This document shows positions 5,756 to 7,272 of a DNA stretch of 7,272 nt, one piece after another. The DNA comes from Planctomycetales bacterium. Lineage in GTDB: Bacteria; Planctomycetota; Planctomycetia; Gemmatales; Gemmataceae. The notes below the pieces were generated by a model, which worked only from the letters and a program-made list of their open reading frames with translations, was not told the DNA's origin and ran no database searches. The stretch lies in assembly GCA_020054355.1 (NCBI GenBank), contig JAGVLI010000378.1, forward strand, positions 1-7,272. Reading direction: 5' to 3'. Each line of letters starts with the position of its first letter. The first letter of the stretch is position 1. Made by a program: the position numbers and the translations under genes.

Positions 5756-6274
5756 ATGAAAATCGCCGTTCAGTTGGCCGACCTCCCGGCGATGCACCCT
5801 CGTCTGCTCTGGCATGAGATCATCGCGGCAGCCGCAATTGTTCTCGGCGAAGCTGGAACCGCTGCTCCCTATTCATTCGATTTGACCACGCAGAACGTTC
5901 CAGCCTTCGAGCAAAACAACCTGATACTCTCGATTGCTCCGCCTGACTTTCCGAATACCTACCTGGAACGGTTGAAGCGGACATACGAACCATCGCGTCT
6001 GGTGGAACTGGCCGCCATTGCGGTCGCCGGCTTGGGACTTTACCATGGAGGCGGCCATGAAATTCTGGACATCGCCTTGCGCGGCAGTTCGGCCGACTAC
6101 TTGGTCGATGAAGCAGGTCATTTGCTGGAGATTGCCGGCCGTTCCCGGCGAAGCGATTTCCGAGTCGCCTGGGACCAGCGCCAGCAGCGATTGCGCGAGC
6201 GTCATTCGGACGGCTACTATCTCTGCGTGGTCGAGTTCGAGACACCGGCAGGCCGCTTGTCCTTTTTTCATTGA
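5756..6274 (+). CDS. Uncharacterised 172-residue protein
   Basis: I do not recognise a named family. The protein is soluble in appearance, with no clear signal peptide; residues about 20-35 (EIIAAAAIVLGEAGTA) are an alanine-rich helix. The region about 109-172 looks most structured: SSADYLVDEAGHLLEIAGR, an Arg-rich stretch, then GYYLCVVEFETPAGRLSFF. An acidic residue, a beta-turn and then LEIAGR recalls the D...E-x-K core of restriction-endonuclease-like folds, but the usual lysine position is alanine, so any nuclease role would be speculative. Only a weak GGGG (5745-5748) stands before the ATG. Its stop is 20 bases before the next ATG, so the two genes are probably co-transcribed and may act together. 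Coding in this frame is supported by length, by codon use like the neighbours and by the tight spacing to the next gene. Confidence 0.75.
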   Translation: MKIAVQLADLPAMHPRLLWHEIIAAAAIVLGEAGTAAPYSFDLTTQNVPAFEQNNLILSIAPPDFPNTYLERLKRTYEPSRLVELAAIAVAGLGLYHGGGHEILDIALRGSSADYLVDEAGHLLEIAGRSRRSDFRVAWDQRQQRLRERHSDGYYLCVVEFETPAGRLSFFH

Positions 6275-6294
6275 TTCCGAAGGAGTCCGCAGCG

Positions 6295-6645
6295 ATGGCG
6301 ACGGCTCAAACCACGGTCAGCGACATGCTCATCACCGTCAAGTCGCGGGAGATTCAGCGAGGGCAACTCGCGGAGATGCGGGCCGACTTTTCCTCGGCGA
6401 GTCGTCACTTGCTGGCTGCCGCTCACCTCGAGTTAGTGCTGGCGGACGACTATCTGCAAGCAGGCCATAACGACCTCGCGCTGCGCAGCCGGCTCAGCGC
6501 TGCTTCATGCTTCTGGCGTGCCGGTCGAGTTGACCATGCCCGACAAATGCTCGAAAATCTGGTGCAGGAACATCCCAACCAAACCGCCACGATCCAGCAA
6601 GTCCGTGCCGACCTGGAATCGAATCCAACCAACCTGGCTTCCTGA
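6295..6645 (+). CDS. Small TPR-like helical protein, function unknown
   Basis: This 116-residue protein appears wholly alpha-helical. Two consecutive segments fit tetratricopeptide-type helix pairs: about 41-68 (LAAAHLELVLADDYLQAG, then HNDLALRSRLSAAS) and about 69-94, where AGRVDHARQMLENLVQEHPN has the TPR-like Gly, Ala and terminal Pro spacing. TPR helices usually bind partner proteins, so it may serve the preceding gene product; that is inference. The start at 6295 is chosen because AAGGAG (6280-6285) stands nine bases upstream; an in-frame TTG at 6271 overlaps the previous stop codon and has no such site. It lies 20 bases after the previous gene and 36 bases before the HemY-like gene, all on one strand. 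No catalytic motif is visible. Confidence 0.8.
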   Translation: MATAQTTVSDMLITVKSREIQRGQLAEMRADFSSASRHLLAAAHLELVLADDYLQAGHNDLALRSRLSAASCFWRAGRVDHARQMLENLVQEHPNQTATIQQVRADLESNPTNLAS

Positions 6646-6681
6646 CCGCACTCCATAAGGCGCAGAGTAATTCATCGCTTC

Positions 6682-7255
6682 ATGACCCGTGTCGTCATCA
6701 TTGGCGGCGGCATCTCCGGTTTGACGACCGCCTTTCGCTTGCAGGAACTCGCGCCTGGCGCGGAAATTACCGTGCTGGAAGAGCGCGGCCGTGTCGGCGG
6801 CAACGCCTGGACCGAACGACAGGATGGCTTCCAGGTCGAAACCGGACCCAATGGCTTCCTGGACAACAAACCCGCCACGCTGCAGCTCTGCCGCGACCTC
6901 AATCTTGCCGAGCGGTTGATTCCCGCCAGCGAGGCAGCCGGCAAGAATCGCTATCTCTTCCTCGACGGCCGGCTGCGCCGTTTGCCTGCGGGCTTCGTCG
7001 ATTTCCTGAAAAGCGACTTGCTCAGCTGGCGCGGCAAGGCCGGCTTGCTGTGGGAGCGCTTTCGCCGCAATCGACCGCAACAGCTCGATGAAACCATTGA
7101 CGCCTTCGCCCGCCGCCGGGCGGGGCCGGAAGCAGCCGAGGTGTTTGCCGATGCTTTCGTCACGGGTATCCACGGCGGCGATCCGACCGTGCTGAGCGCG
7201 CGGGCGGCGTTTCCCCGGCTCGCAGCGCTGGAGTCCGAGCATGGCAGCGTCCTCA
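6682..7255 (+). CDS. hemY: HemY/HemG-type porphyrinogen oxidase, N-terminal part
   Basis: FAD-dependent, oxygen-using oxidases of this family convert protoporphyrinogen IX to protoporphyrin IX, or coproporphyrinogen III to coproporphyrin III, late in heme synthesis. About 191 residues of an expected 450-480 are present. The Rossmann motif VVIIGGGISGL (4-14) is followed by the dinucleotide-binding acid in VLEERGRVGG (31-40), ETGPNGFL (53-60), and the family blocks NRYLFLDGRLRRLP, FADAFVTGIHGGDP and LSARAAFPRLAALE. The gene runs off the contig; genuine sequence probably ends at 7255, since the bases after that match a sequencing adapter and would add false codons. No Shine-Dalgarno site is visible, but the ATG gives the canonical N-terminus. 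The choice between protoporphyrinogen and coproporphyrinogen substrate cannot be made from this part. The gene is called hemG or hemY in different annotations. Confidence 0.92.
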
Positions 7256-7272
7256 AGATCGGAAGAGCACAC
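7256..7272 (+). other. Illumina adapter remnant at contig end
   Basis: AGATCGGAAGAGCACAC is identical to the first 17 bases of the TruSeq read-1 adapter. It is at the very end of the window, interrupts a well-conserved oxidase gene, and read in reverse gives the CSSDL peptide typical of untrimmed adapters. It is an artefact, not genomic DNA; the first one or two bases could match the genome by chance. Confidence 0.97.

Noticed and set aside
5496..5759. 87-codon frame whose stop overlaps the next ATG (ATGA)
   Set aside because: The overlap looks like translational coupling, but codon use is unbiased, no Shine-Dalgarno site is present, the frame runs through a hairpin, and the product resembles nothing known.
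6271..6294. TTG start for the TPR-like gene
   Set aside because: It overlaps the previous stop codon, has no ribosome-binding site, and AAGGAG is placed correctly for the ATG at 6295.
6505..7272. Long reverse-strand frame of 255 codons
   Set aside because: It lies opposite the oxidase and the TPR-like gene, and its first residues come from the sequencing adapter.

Overview
This 7,272-base window is GC-rich and looks like a complete short-read contig. Its last 17 bases match the Illumina TruSeq adapter, so the right end is artificial. The codon use, the PheS and PheT sequence types, the palindromic intergenic repeats and the uncharacterised gene pair beside a HemY-type oxidase together suggest a planctomycete, probably of the Gemmata group. 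That placement is inference from recall, not a database result.

Layout. Bases 1-350 start inside what looks like a truncated dispersed palindrome and then hold a strongly folded leader. Next is the classic translation operon on the + strand: infC (351-908, AUU start), rpmI (1049-1249), rplT (1365-1718), pheS (1800-2822) and pheT (2893-5409). Each gap inside this operon carries an inverted repeat: an intrinsic-terminator-like hairpin between infC and rpmI, a 75-base imperfect palindrome between rpmI and rplT, a 27-bp stem built from 7-base repeats between rplT and pheS, and a 44-base palindrome between pheS and pheT. A roughly 350-base gap (5410-5755) follows, with small hairpins and a weak promoter candidate. 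A second + strand cluster comes next: an uncharacterised 172-residue protein (5756-6274), a 116-residue TPR-like helical protein (6295-6645), and the N-terminal part of a HemY/HemG-type porphyrinogen oxidase (6682 to the contig end).

How the genes work together. IF3 controls start-codon choice on the 30S subunit. L35 and L20 are 50S proteins, and L20 is the known feedback regulator of this operon in E. coli and Bacillus. PheS and PheT form the (alpha-beta)2 phenylalanyl-tRNA synthetase. The main points of interest are regulatory: the AUU start of infC behind a perfect Shine-Dalgarno site, a nested hairpin with a possible pseudoknot just upstream of it, an attenuator-like hairpin before rpmI, and palindromes directly upstream of pheS and pheT, the two operon genes without a visible Shine-Dalgarno site. 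At least three palindromes share the termini GGCGAGC / GCTCGCC, which suggests one dispersed repeat family.
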